DNA from: Gymnopus androsaceus JB14 | Taxonomy: Eukaryota > Basidiomycota > Agaricomycetes > Agaricales > Omphalotaceae | Direction of reading: 5' to 3' | Assembly (NCBI GenBank): GCA_009733575.1 | Contig: ML769390.1 | Location: 619,850-683,849, forward strand | Length of the DNA: 64,000 nt | In this document: positions 12,318-24,300 of the stretch, in pieces | Layout of the letters: each line of letters begins with the position of its first letter | How positions within the stretch are numbered: position 1 is the first letter of the stretch | Made by a program: the position numbers and the translations under genes | The notes under the pieces: generated by a model | Databases searched by the model: none | Told to the model about the DNA's origin: nothing | What the model saw: the letters and a program-made list of their open reading frames with translations, nothing else

Positions 12318-12998
12318 TTAAGAACTGGTGCCGTTAGAAACCTTAGGAATACACAAACTCTAGATTAAACAAGGATAGTGAGCAAAGGCTTCCTTAGAAC
12401 ATCCGCATTAACATGACTCGCCTGTCCAACAGAGAGATTATCGCAATTGGCATCAATTTCTGGGTTAGCAGTTTCCAGCTGGGCAGAAGTCATGTTGAAC
12501 TGGTCAGAGGTAATAAAAGGGGTTTTTCGAATCGATATTTGTTAGAATAAACGAAACACAACACTAGAAGAGTAGTACAGACCTTGTTCGCAAGTTCAAT
12601 GCAATTATCACCCGATTGGACCTGATAGAATTGACCTGTGCAAACAGGAGCAGCCGGTACGCAAAGTACCTATATTCGGTATTCCAATTATATGCACTGC
12701 GCGGGGGGGAGGAAGTGAGATACACACCTCTCCGATAGCAAGGTTCGTGCAGTTTGTATTTATGACAGGGTTGGCGGCGTGCAAATCGGCGTTTGTTATG
12801 TTAAACTTGGAGGCGATCGCTGCGCATTGATCCCCTTGTTGCACTGTATAATTGGTTGCACAGGTAGAGTTTTGAGCAAAAACGTTGAAATCTATATTCA
12901 CGGGTGTCAGTACTCTTCGAGGTAGAAAGGAGGGGAGACTTACGCGTCATGCTGCCAAACGCCAAGGCCCAGGCAACGAGTGGAACGAGGGCAAACAT
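12318..12998 (-). CDS. Secreted LysM-domain protein 1 (two LysM)
   Basis: LysM domains bind chitin and related N-acetylglucosamine polymers. Small secreted fungal LysM proteins shield hyphal walls or sequester chitin fragments. The start at 12,998 gives a hydrophobic signal peptide (MFALVPLVAWALAFG). Two LysM domains follow: TNYTVQQGDQCAAIASKFNI with LHAANPVINTNCTNLAIGE, then FYQVQSGDNCIELANK with FNMTSAQLETANPEID. The end is SLCIPKVSNGTSS. Five exons are needed. The last intron has a GC donor (gcgagt...tag), required to reach the canonical LCIP ending. No membrane anchor or other domain is seen. A TATA box lies about 75 bp upstream. Confidence 0.88.
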
Positions 12999-13070
12999 GG
13001 ATAGAAAGTACAGGAAAAGAGGTGACGAGGGAAATTGACACTGGGGGCTGATCAAGATGAACGAACGGCT

Positions 13071-13076
13071 TTTATA
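13071..13076 (-). promoter_or_regulatory. TATA box of LysM gene 1
   Basis: On the minus strand a TATAAA sits about 75 bp upstream of the ATG, in a context (ctataaaagccg) that is nearly the same in the duplicated unit at 15,045-15,050. Confidence 0.6.
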
Positions 13077-14271
13077 GGATTGAGAGAGGTCGGGCGTCAG
13101 GCGTTGAATTCTGGAAAGGAGAAGATGGAACTGAATAACGTTGGGGCTCAGGAAGCACATGTCGCACGCATCCCCCCCAAATCCCCCCGTCCAAGTGCAA
13201 AAACTGGAGCGAACTGGAGCATATATAAGCTACTTGCAGACATAATAGAATAGTACATCTGTCACCTATGGTGATTCTTCTGGACGCCTCTTGATGGATC
13301 AGAAATTCAAAACTAAAATACTCCTTGTATTTAGCGTATTTTTGAGTATAATTTCGGCATAGATGCGCCGCTCCTCGCAATGTCTGCAGAAGCCAAGTTA
13401 AAGAGATGGCCATTGACAGATAAAGTCATCTTTTGAAGAACCCAGAAAGTTTTATCTTGAAGTAAATCAGAAACGGCGTATACATTCCGCCTCCACGAAG
13501 ATATCGGATATTTTTGCTTTGCGAGAGCGCTGTATTCTTTGATTCTATCTGGCAGGAGGTAAGCGAAAAGAGGTAAAAGGCACCGAGCGACATTACTCAC
13601 TGTAAGTACAGTTCGACTAGGTTCAAGTTGTCAGCGGCTATTTTTTCCAACATTTGTACTCCGAAGCCAATGAAAAAAGAACTGAAGAATCAAAAGGTTA
13701 CAAAGGAAGAAGCAGAAAGAAGCACCAAATTTTAGCACCTTCAATGCTTTGGCATTTCAAGCCGGTGTTACAGTGTAAATGCGTATTTGGCCTCACTCAA
13801 GATGGAGTAGAAGTGTAGAATCTCGTTTACTTGATACTCGCTAGATGTGTGTTACTGTTCATTTCGTTTCGTTTCGCTCTTCGGGAACAACTATGCGAGC
13901 AAGGGCATCTACTTGGGCCTGGTAAGTAGAATATCAGTCACACAAGGTAGACGGCCGAATTGAGAGAATCGATTCGGCATGAAGGTGTTGGTGATGAACG
14001 GTCAACTGCGGTCACGGTCTTTCGTTGAGCGCCCATTCTTATTTTCTGTTGTGCACATCCCTTTGAACATAAGTACACCTGTGTCGATAACTGGAGGGTG
14101 GTGAAGCGTATATATTTTGTAATATCAAAGACTGAAGTACACTTGCTATGTAATTGAAAATGTATTTTGAGTGAGCTCGAGTCCATACTCATGTTATACA
14201 AGGTCCATATCAATTGTTAACTAACAAAAAAGCGCAGGAGCTGATGAAGGCACATGTGTTCTGGATACAGT

Positions 14272-14964
14272 TTAAGAGCTGGTGGCAGGAGCCGCAGGAA
14301 TGCACAAACTCTAAAGTAAACAGGAATAGTGAGCAAAGGCTTCCTTAGAACACTGTATTAACATGACTCGCCTCTCCAACAAAGAGATTATCGCAATTGG
14401 CATCAATTTCTGGGTTGGCAGTGTCCAGCTGGGCAAGAGTTATGTTGAACTGATCAGAGGTAATAGAAGGGGTTTTTCGGATTGATATTTGTTAGAATAA
14501 ACGCAACATAACACTAGAGCAGTAGTAGTACAAACCTGGTCGGCAATATCAATGCAAACATCACCCGACTTGACCACATAGAGCTGACCTGCGCAAGCAG
14601 CAGCAGCTGGTATGCAAAGGATCTATATTCGGTATTAGTCTAATTATGCGCACTGCGGTGACGGAGAAAAGTGAAATACACACCTCTCCGATAGCAAGGT
14701 TCGTGCAGCCTGAATTTATGACAGGATTGGCAGCTTCCAAGTCGGTGATTGTTATGTTAAACTTGGAGGCAATCGTCGAGCATACATCCCCTTGTTGCAC
14801 TGTATAATTAGTTGCATTGGTTGCACAGGTAGAGTTTTGAGCAAAAACGTTGAAATCTATGTTCGCGGGTGTCAGTACTCTTCAAGGTAGAAAGGAGGGG
14901 AGACTTACGCGTCATGCTGCCGAACGCCGAAGGCCCAGGCAACGAGTGGAACGAGGGCAAACAT
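14272..14964 (-). pseudogene. LysM-domain gene 2, signal peptide frameshifted
   Basis: This tandem copy of the gene at 12,318-12,998 has the same exon plan, including the GC-AG last intron and the ending SLCIPAAPATSS. Both LysM domains read well (NYTVQQGDVCSTIASKFNI; LYVVKSGDVCIDIADQ with FNITLAQLDTANPEID). In exon 1, however, one extra base at about 14,929-14,931 compared with copy 1 shifts the frame after MFALVPLVAWAF. The signal peptide is thus not joined in frame to the LysM part. Either the copy is inactivated or this base is a sequencing indel. A conserved TATA box lies at 15,045-15,050. Confidence 0.75.
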
Positions 14965-15044
14965 GAAGGATAGCAAGTAAAGGAAAAGTTAAGAGGTGAG
15001 GAAGAAAATCGACACTGAGGGGTGATCAAGATGGACGGACGGCT

Positions 15045-15050
15045 TTTATA
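15045..15050 (-). promoter_or_regulatory. TATA box of LysM gene 2
   Basis: A minus-strand TATAAA about 80 bp upstream of the exon-1 ATG is conserved with the first LysM unit. Confidence 0.55.
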
Positions 15051-15811
15051 AGATTGAAGGAGGTCAGGCGTTGGATTCTGGAAAGGATGGGACTGAATAA
15101 TGTTGGGGCCCAGAAGGCACATGTCGCATGCATCCCCCATCCAAGTGCAAAACGGGAGCTGGAGCATAAGAGAATAGTACATCATCTGTCACCTGGGGTG
15201 ATCTCTTCGACACTTCTTGATGAATCATGCAAAATACTCCTTGTGTTCAGCGTATTTTTGAATATCATTTCGGCGCAGATGCGCCGTTCCCCTACAATGT
15301 CTGTAAAGCCAAGTTAAAGAGATGGCAGATGACCTTTTGAAGAGCCCAGAAATTTTCATAGAACTTGAAGCAAATCAGAAACGGCGTATACATCCCGCCT
15401 CCATGAAGATATCGGATGTTCTTGCTTTGCGAAAGCCTTCTATTACTATTCTTTGATTCTACATACTTGGCAGGAGGTAAGCGAAGAGAGGTAAAAAGCA
15501 CCGAGCGACATTACTCACTGTAAGTACAAGTCCACTACAAGCTGTTTTTTCCAATCATTCGTATTCCCGCCGCCGACGCCTTCGTCCTGAGCATCTTCCA
15601 TTGTCAAGTTCCAAAACCGCTGAAGCCAAGAAAAAAAGAATTGACGATGGAAGCCGGAATGAAGCGCCAAATTTTAGCGCCTTGCCTTATTTAATCAAAT
15701 GGCACATCAGCGCAATAAGTTGAATAGAGCGTTCAAAGAAATTGCGCCAAAATATTACACATCCGGCTTGGTCTTGGGTGCATACACTACATATACGCTA
15801 GGTCTGATAAT

Positions 15812-17296
15812 CTAAACTCTAGCACAATCAAGCCCGAGGGTACAGATGTCATGTCCAACTTTTTGAGACCGGAATTTCCACCCAAGGTTACGTTTTGCAA
15901 TCGAAGCAATGCAATGACTCTTTTCAGACACTCGGTCACTACCCTCAGGCCACCACCGTGAAAGGATTAAAGCCGTCAGTTCTGAAGTATAATCTGCACT
16001 ACCGAAGTACATTCGGAGTGAAAGATGTTCAAGTTTTGGAAGGAGGGCCTGGCGGTTTTCATCAACGGTCAAGGCTCGAAGGAGAGGATTCACGTCGAAT
16101 GTTGAATACCAGATTCCAAATTTGCTGACTGTGGGGAAGACGGACAGCACTGCAATCAAGTCCTCGGTAAAATTTGCAAGTCCCTCGTCCAGAGGATCGA
16201 AGTACTCAAGGTAAAGAGTAGATAGTGCTGTTCTCGAGCGCCGTTGAAAAGCTGCCACTTCCATAGAAAAGCTAAGGAAATCGCGGGAGACGTACCGAAG
16301 AGTCAACTCTTCGAGGTGAGGAGCGGTAGTCCATCCCACCAGGTTGTCACAAAGAGAGAGCGATTTTAATGAAGGTAAATAGATGGGGAGACTGGTGTTA
16401 TCGATGGGGTGAAGTTCCGAGTCATAATCAAGTTCGAGGTTTACCAGATTTCCGCAACGGTGAAGCAGGTTCACATAGATATTATATGAATGAAAATCTG
16501 ATATGATCTTCAGTGATGTCAGTTGCTCTGCAGGTAGCATCAACACCGTTAGAAGCGAGAGTTCAGTGAGCTCTGTCATCCTGGCACATCGTAATTTCGG
16601 CGCTCCTAAGAGTGCGTCAATTTTTTGTGCGGGAACAAGTTCGACGGTGCCATCCGCATCTGGAATGTCATTAAGCTCGAAATCGACTTCTTCCAATAGA
16701 GGAAACGAAGAGTGATCAATTAGAGGAAGATACGATGATGGAGGCCCAGAAATATTCAAGAGTCGAATTTTGTGACTAAAACGTAGGATGGAATGGAAGA
16801 ACAGTTCTGGGGACTTGTCCGCACGTAAGTCGAGATATAAGTCCAAGGAACGACCTTGACATCGATCAACCCACTCTTTCAACCACCCAAACTGTCCATT
16901 GAAGACTTTTGGATGATTGCTTGCGCTAATACACAGATTAGACCAGAGTCGAGGCGTAGCATGAGCAGCGTTTCTCCAAGCTACACACACGCGAGACAGG
17001 ACGGACGTAGAGCGGATGATATTGTGGCCTGCATAGTAAACTTTAGGACGACATGAAAGATCAAAGATTTCTGCCAGGATCTCCAGCGGAACTCGACGGA
17101 TAGGTGAAAGAACGTTTCGACACGCTGCAATATCGACGAGTTTTGCATCTCTTTGACGCGTCAACTCGGATATCTGACTCTCGAGACTCTCCAGCTGGCT
17201 TTCCGCTTCAAAAATTCGATTTCGAAGCAGAAATATGTCGCTTGGTTCGAGCCATATCTGCTCTTCGATACGAGTTTGAGAGAGATATTGGGACAT
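15812..17296 (-). CDS. F-box protein with N-terminal coiled coil, copy 1
   Basis: F-box proteins link substrates to SCF ubiquitin ligases through Skp1. This intron-less 494-residue frame starts MSQYLSQTRIEEQIWLEP. It has a coiled coil (residues about 25-55, including LESLESQISELTRQRDAKL), an F-box (about 64-85, SPIRRVPLEILAEIFDLSC), and a long leucine-rich C-terminal part typical of agaricomycete F-box families. Three related copies lie at 44-49 kb on the other strand. In copy 1 the last 30 or so residues are out of frame with the others: from about 15,910 another frame restores similarity (LLRLQNVTLGG), so a single-base indel has altered the C-terminus. It is divergent from the MCMBP gene, whose start is 110 bp away. 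Confidence 0.85.
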   Translation of the reverse strand: MSQYLSQTRIEEQIWLEPSDIFLLRNRIFEAESQLESLESQISELTRQRDAKLVDIAACRNVLSPIRRVPLEILAEIFDLSCRPKVYYAGHNIIRSTSVLSRVCVAWRNAAHATPRLWSNLCISASNHPKVFNGQFGWLKEWVDRCQGRSLDLYLDLRADKSPELFFHSILRFSHKIRLLNISGPPSSYLPLIDHSSFPLLEEVDFELNDIPDADGTVELVPAQKIDALLGAPKLRCARMTELTELSLLTVLMLPAEQLTSLKIISDFHSYNIYVNLLHRCGNLVNLELDYDSELHPIDNTSLPIYLPSLKSLSLCDNLVGWTTAPHLEELTLRYVSRDFLSFSMEVAAFQRRSRTALSTLYLEYFDPLDEGLANFTEDLIAVLSVFPTVSKFGIWYSTFDVNPLLRALTVDENRQALLPKLEHLSLRMYFGSADYTSELTALILSRWWPEGSDRVSEKSHCIASIAKRNLGWKFRSQKVGHDICTLGLDCARV

Positions 17297-17406
17297 CGTC
17301 GAGGAAGAAAAGAAATACGCGATAGGCAGGGCACGTGGTGGCTATGAACGCAAATGCTCAAGCGCTGAGCGGCGAGCGCGTCTCCCTTTCTTCTTTCACC
17401 TCCATC

Positions 17407-19355
17407 ATGGTCTCATCTGTGCCATTTGACATTCTGGCCGCCCCAGAAGTCGCCATCCAACAAGTTTTCGATCAACATTCCCAGTCTTCAGAAGACTTTT
17501 CAAATGTCCTAAGCAATCATTTCAAAGATATCTTTTGTAGAGAAGAACGTTTAAGCTTGGTGAGTTTTAGAGTGCTTACCGGGACAATTGCCTTGCTGAC
17601 TTTGCTCTAAAAAGATACCTCGCCTTGAATCTACTTTTTCTCGCGTCGAATCTTCTATGACTGGCGGAAAAACTGCAGAATCCTCGCTGCAAATCGTACA
17701 ATTTCGTGGCATGGTCCAGGACACGTCTGCTTCTCCAGAATTATATCTTTCAAGACTTTCAGGTGGAAAATACGGTGGCTGGGGCGCACACGAGACAATG
17801 GATGGTCGCGGCGATGTTGATTACGCGAATCTTCGTGAATGTACGCGTTACTGGGTCGTTAGCATCCCTGGGCAGACTCAGTGGGCTGGAAACAGTTCAT
17901 CGCAAGGAGCTGCACCATTAAATTCGGCTCAAAACGCGTACAAGTTTCCTCTACCGTCGACCCCTCATATCGGCCTATCCGTCAATGTCTACTCAGCGCA
18001 AGCCGATGTAGATTTAAAGAGCACCGACATTGTTACGTTTGTTGGGCTCTTTGAATCAGAAAGCAATACATTACACGTCTTGTTCCATCTACACGAGAGC
18101 GCGGTACAGGAAGATCATCGAGCGTATCCTTTGGCATTGGAAGTGGGAGAGAACCTGGAAGACCAGGTTCAGACGCTCCGTAGCGAGCTGGTTTCTTGGA
18201 TAGCAGATGAGTCTTTAGCTGGGGACAGAGATGCGGCAGAATGGGTGCTGCTGTCTGTTATTTCACGAGTGTCAGTCTGTCTCTCATATTGTATTGGTTT
18301 TCTAGTGTCTTGCCTTACTGATACGTTCGTTTGCAGTCAATCGCGAAATCCACCGATCATGCCTGCTTCTCTCACTCTTGCGCGCTTTCCTCCCCCCGTT
18401 GATTCTTCGACCGTGGCTCTTTCAGAATCAACTTCGACTTCCTCCGACTCCGATACAGGAAAATCATCACCATCCAATAACATCCCAACTCTTTACTCCA
18501 TTCTATCTCTTCTTGTCCCCATCATAACTCATGTTCCTCTATCTCTTCCGCTCCTGAACGATGGCGTCTTCGTTCCTGAATCCAAGCCTCGACCCCGAAC
18601 AGACGACGCTGACGACCCAGAAGATGAACTGCACTCTGGTATACTCCAGCTTGCCCCATCTACTGTCTGTTTAATCACGGATTCTGGTATCACGGAGGGC
18701 AGAATCAACGACCGCGGCGTACGAAGCCTCAGAGCGTTACAGGATGTTATTCGGAATCAGACTCTTGAATATGTGTTTCCGTACAGCGGATTCCGCTTCG
18801 AGACAGACATTGGATGCATCGTGTGTACGGAGGGCAAGCACAGTGCTTTCGTGGAAACACACGTCACGGTTCCGCTCAAACCAGCTCTTTCTTTGTCTTC
18901 CTCCCAACTCCAACAAAGGTTGTACAAGTCTTCGGCCGAGATAGATCTACCTCCTGCGGAAAAGCTACAAGCATGGCGCAAGTTGATTGGAGGTGCGATG
19001 GCAAAGCAGTCGCCTTGTCATCGTCTGTACCTGTAGGAGGAATCGGCGTCTCCGATGCCGCATCAGATTACATCCAGGAGGAGTTCGTTAAAGAGAGGCA
19101 AGACGCAGCAAAGGAGAAAAAACCCACAGCAGACAGATGGCAAAAGTAAAGGTATAACAACGCCGGATGACTTGATTCATCGTATGTTAATGACCAAGTA
19201 GGTTTTTACTTTCGTCCTTTTGCCCATTTGATTGAACTGATTTTTTGGCCAGATTGCTCGCTTTATCAATGCATGAGCCGGAAGTGACTGTCGAGATCTG
19301 GGAGCGGATGAAGGACCTGGAGAAGAGAAGATTGGCGAGGGTTGCCGCCGTGTAA
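17407..19355 (+). CDS. MCMBP: MCM complex-binding protein (MCMBP/ETG1 family)
   Basis: MCMBP binds MCM2-7 subunits and helps load or unload the replicative helicase in the nucleus. The likely start is 17,407 (MVSSVPFDILAAPEVAIQQV); an in-frame ATG at 17,344 is also possible. Intron 1 (near 17,561-17,613) joins SL to IPRLESTFSRV. The large exon contains the N-terminal signature LQIVQFRGMVQDT, and later EYVFPYSGFRFETDIGC. A short intron lies at about 18,273-18,336. Near 18,990 a 44-nt GT-AG intron (gtgcga...ctgtag) would give LIGGGIGVSDAASDYIQEEF. The frame then changes again before ITTPDDLIHRMLMTK near 19,125, in an A-rich run, so one single-base break remains. The ending VEIWERMKDLEKRRLARV fits the family. 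Confidence 0.88.
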
Positions 19356-21390
19356 TGTATGTCATACGTATCTGAGCTTTCTGCAGCCACTGTTGCATCT
19401 ATCATGTATTCAAGCTTCCGAATAAAGAGCGGCGAACTTGCTCTGATCGAAGAAAAGCAGCAGAAAGCATGCTGCATGTCTGTTTACCTTCAACTGCGAA
19501 GTTTTCTGTGTAGAAACGATGTCCACATCCGAGACTCCTCCGAGCTGCTACTTTTGCCAGTCGCATCTAGATACATCCTATCGCAGCGCGTTCAGCTTGC
19601 CGATATCCCATACTTATCATTTTGCCTTGCAGGCCGACATATCGGGACACTGGAAGCCTACCCTTAACATGGTCAAAGCGCCATGATGAAAAGCTATATA
19701 AACCCTTCCTCGACATACTAGAATCTTTACCACTCTGGCCTTTTGGCTTAGATCAAGTGTAGTATCTGTTCTTAATAGTTTAACCACTATTACGAGGGCA
19801 CCGCCCTCCGTATTTGGTTATCTAATTTTTGCCGCCCCTGTTCTTTGTGCTCTGCTTGCAACACAAGGACGCATGATGACCTTGCCATTGCAGTATCGGC
19901 TTGTGTTGTCGGGGGAATCCTTCTTCCTTTCTTGGTTTTATCTTGGCGAAGCTGTCAATTGACAGTGAGCAGGTGAAAGCAAAATCGGTCAAAGGATTCC
20001 CTGATTTTTTTGAAACATTTCGCTTCTTGGATGTGTTGTAATTCTCAAAATTCGATTATTATATATTGTTTATGTAGATGTGCAAAGAGGGTAATTCATT
20101 AGTTTTTGTTAAACGTCAAAGCTGTAAATACATGTTCATGTATGGTAATTAGTCTGTGCAGTACATATTATCTTGATAAATCTACCTATATTCATCTGAG
20201 AGGATTTATGCAGATTGGGCAGGAAGGAAGGAGGGAAGTTGATTACACGGCATGGTCTAAGAACTGAACGCTGGTGATCCAGAGAATTACCCAATGCAGC
20301 ACTAGCAAGCTAAGGGTACTCTGGGGCGTCCATGATGAAACGGGACGAGCTCGCAGCTGGCCCGCGTCGCCACTGTTGCAGAAAATATTAGCGCTACATG
20401 CTTCCCAAACGACATGAAACAAGGGAAGGCCTTCCTTGATACCGGGGCAGCTGTCAGTTGTACTTTTAGTCTACTTCGGTCCAGACTCCGGTACTTACAG
20501 GTTCGATTTCTTCCATCCGGATTCCGCGGGTACTGTATTGTCGTCGGTATCTCCGAGTCGAAAAAGAAACGCCTATCACCTAAATCTGACATGCTCCAAT
20601 CCGCGGTCATAGTCCTAAGTCGACGTCCGAGAGCGGAAGAGTTCAATGAGTCTGTGGTTTGAGACTTTCAACTCGACATCTCATTGATATGCAAGGAAGA
20701 ACTCTTAACTCTGCTACTGTAACAATTACATACTCAGAACAAGTTACTGTAAAGTAGGATTCAGAGCTTCTGCTTTATGTCGAGTGGAGCTCATAAGCCG
20801 TGGATCGAAAATATAGAAGGTCAGGGAAGAGCCGCCTACTTAACCTGAGTGTTAAACTTCGAAGAGCAGCGGAGGTAGGTCTTAATATCAAAACAAGATC
20901 ATGCGCCAGTACAGGCACATGGGAATATTGCCATTGACAAGAAAAGGAGTGCCAACGACTATACGTATCCAATATGTACCAAGGAAACTTGAAGATAATT
21001 CGATCAAACTACGAAACCACAACGAAAAGGTCGGTCAACGGCCAAAAGACAGTAACCGAATCGAAATGTTTCATTGTATCGACACTGAACAGAGAAACAA
21101 AGAACGATAAGTAGTACAACAGTTGCAAAATTCCAAGAGCGCAACACAGAAAATGCGAAAACGAAAGCCAGATGATATGTGGAAACAACAACAGTTGAGA
21201 AAGTGTACAGGAAAAATACAAAAAATAAGTCCAAAGTATCAACAAAAAGTTTGAGTCCGACCTACAGAAAACTGAAAGCTCAAAACGAGACTAGTGCGCT
21301 TGAGGAGCAGAATTTTTAATAGGTGATGGGCTTGGAGGCAGTTAAAGAGGAATTCCCATACCTTATCCCGATTCCTCATCCTCCATGGTT
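19356..21390. other. Intergenic region without a supported gene
   Basis: About 2 kb contains only short, unconvincing open frames on both strands, including one of 114 residues at 20,302-20,646 on the minus strand. A good TATA sequence (tatataa at 19,695-19,701, plus strand) is not followed by a gene I can support; the nearest ATG frame downstream (about 19,873) encodes only 29 residues. Confidence 0.5.
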
Positions 21391-24300
21391 TCACGAAGAC
21401 CATCCATAACCAAGGAATTTACCCTTAGCCATGCCTAGCAGGAAACTCCTTCCACCACTAGCGCTGCCCGCCACACCCGTATCGTTGCCGTCGGAGCTTT
21501 CTTCAGTCTGCGGCGAAAGAGTCCCAGTTCGTCCACCATTTAAAAGTTTATTTCCTGCTCCACGTTTCTTCTGCTTTCCACTGACGGGGCCAGAGTTTCG
21601 ATCTTCTGCTCGTCGATTAAGCCTCCGTAAAAGTCGTTGAGCAAGAAGCGCTTCTTCGATGGGAACAAGTGAGACAGATCCATGACTGTCCTGGGCGCGA
21701 TGGCGTCGAGTGTCACTTGGAGCGTCGTCCACATCCTTGACGATTTCAGCCTTGTCTCGATGCAAGTGTAACTCTGTACCCGTTTCTTGCGAATAAGCCG
21801 ACGGCGACTCTGGACGTTCAGCAAGATTACCAAGAGCAGCGGCGCTAATTGATTGATCTCGTTAGCGCCCAATTGTTGGCGTATAGAAACAAAAAACTAT
21901 AACTGACCTGTTATCACTCACAGCTCTTCTCAGTCCAATGCCCGGACTTCTCTTCTCCTTTGGCACAGGCAGCGTCAAATTGCCCCATGCTGACATTCGT
22001 GTTGCCGTTTGCACCTGATCACATCCGTCTCCAAACCCTTGGTCCGAGTCTTCCCTCAAGAGACTAAACTGCGACTCCCGGACAATTGCACCCAACTCGG
22101 GCGCAGCGAAAGGATCCGGATCGTTATTGAACACCTCGACTGGCGCCTCAAATAGGTTCTTCTGGGAGATGAATCGCGAGCTGTTGAATGAGGTCGGGGG
22201 CGGAGAAGCGGGTTTCTTTTGGCTCGAAGAAAGAGGAAAGGAAGATCGAGAGGGCAGGATGGGATTAGGCGACGGCGAGATGTCTCTTCTCAACGCTTCT
22301 GATAATGGCTGAGGAGAGCGAGTAAGCTTTCGAAGAGGGGAAACAGGCGTGACAGGCGTAAAAGGAGTTCTTGGAGTTGGTACGTTTGGGGAGGCTGGTG
22401 TTGTTTCTGTATCTGAAGAAGTATCGGATTCCAATGATCCAGGAGTCCCCGGAATCGATGTCTTATTAAACCTTGAAATTCTCGAAGGGCTCGACCACTG
22501 GCCATCCCTCTGCCTGGATTTCTTCGGTGTCCTCAGCTCGTAAAGTTTGATATCGAGCGGATTATCCTTTTCTTCGAAATCCACACGCCTCCACCCACTG
22601 TGACTCGCGTAAACTTTTTCTGTCTCTTCGTCTTCGTCCTCCTCACTCAATGCTCCATCCATACGAAGCAGGTCAACACCTGAACGACTAGGGCCCCTAG
22701 CCGTATCTGTGACCGCCGCCGTTGTCATCTCTATGATTCCACCCATTCTTCGGGGAGTCGGAGAGCGCATCCCAACCACACCTCCCCCGAGATTCAACAT
22801 TCTCGTAGGTGTCGGGGACCGTCCGCTGCTTAGACCGCGACTCAATTTCGCGCCAAGGGATCCCAGACCAGCAAGTGCATCAAAGTTGGGAAAATATGGA
22901 AAGTAGACGAACGAGGAGGGCGCATAGGCGGTTGATGACTACTCGGCGGATGGAGGGTCGTCGTCATTCGCATCCGACTCTGTGTTGGAGGTGGAGCGGT
23001 GCAAATCGTGAACTATAGTGTTCTCCGATAGATACGACGCGAATGGGAGAGGAGAGAGCGTTCTATGATCAGTGAACAGCGCGTCTGGTCGGCGAGCTCG
23101 TGAAATGTGATACTCCGAGCTAAACACATCTACCTCCTTCGGAATCTCGACTTTCTCTTGGTTCAATTCTACCCTTGCAGCATCCAGTGTTTCAACTGTG
23201 TGCTCTCCATGCTAGGTAGTGCACGCCTTTTGGGCCTCGGAGAGCAAAACGATGACGAGCGCGACAGAGACACGGTATGCCGGTTCTCTTTCTTATTTCG
23301 TTCCACAATTGAACTCCAGTCCATTTTGGATGTCAGTCGTCGTCGAAAGCGTCCGTCTCGCACTCTTTCCTGTTAAAGAGATGCTACGCAATCTTGACTT
23401 GGCGATAGAGGGAGAGAATGATGAAAAAGACGGAATGGATGGGAGGCGGCCGTGTTTGAAACTTCTAGCACTTCTGCCTCCAAAGCTCTGCGTGCTGTCC
23501 TTCCTCGGCCTCGAAGGACTTGACTGGGTATCAGGGACGGAGTTCCTTGTGGGGGACTCGTGCCCCTTCACATCCTGTATTTGAACCTCTTCAAGTGGAA
23601 CCGAAGTCGGAGTAGGAAAAATCACCGTCGATCTGGACTGTGCTGCCTCCGACGCCCCCGCCTCCGCCACTAGGATGCGCGAGCCGAATTTATCGACGCC
23701 TAGTGGGTACGGCCGCAGATCAGGACTGTTCCTGTTCCAAGCATAATCATCGCGCAGAACATCGGTTCCATCGTGTACGCTAACGGACATCGAACGGCAG
23801 GGTATGTGCCTGCTAGGACCAGCGCCTAGGCTCGAAATTACCCTAAGCCTTGGTATCGAAGATTGCTTGATAGACAATCCCAATGGCGAGGGAGTGCTTG
23901 GTTCCAAACTGCTGTCCGAGACTGGTGTCAAAGGGAGTGCTAGATCCAAGGCTTCCAAGTCTGTTTCTCGGCTCATGTTCATGTTAAAAGCAATGCCCAG
24001 CGAACGGAGGTCATTGTCAAGCTGGGTGACATCTTCGAGCTCCCGGTCTAGCCTCGATATTGAATTCTGGCGTAGGCAGCGATGCCGGGAAGGAGTTTCT
24101 ACGCTGCGTACTCGCGGTAGGAGGTTCAAAAGGATCTTTATTATTGAGGATGCACAGTTCGTTTGTAGTAGTTGGAATGTCAACGGTGACGGATAGTGAA
24201 GGTCTTACTCGGCGTTCCTGGCGGAGAGAGTTGGGTGAAAGCAACCTAAACACTATATCATAAGTCAGTACCATTTTTTTTCGAATCAAACGATCAACTA

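Larger units (their letters stand above)
12188..13620. repeat. Tandem duplication carrying a LysM gene, unit 1
   Basis: This block matches 14,108-15,540 over the whole LysM gene, its 3' flank (from 'attttgtaatac') and about 600 bp of upstream sequence (to the shared 'cattactcactgtaagtac'). The reading frames upstream of the LysM start are not conserved between units, so that part behaves as promoter or non-coding sequence. Confidence 0.85.
14108..15540. repeat. Tandem duplication carrying a LysM gene, unit 2
   Basis: This is the second unit of the tandem duplication described at 12,188-13,620. It is diverged by substitutions and small indels, including a 9-bp in-frame insertion (an extra Ala-Thr-Asn before the first LysM) and a 1-bp insertion in the signal-peptide region. 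Confidence 0.85.

Noticed and set aside
13331..13600. Minus-strand frame of 89 residues upstream of LysM gene 1.
   Set aside because: The matching region in the tandem unit (15,290-15,500) does not keep the frame, so it is treated as non-coding upstream DNA.
20302..20646. Minus-strand frame of 114 residues.
   Set aside because: No domain, no plausible neighbouring exons and no composition bias; probably chance.
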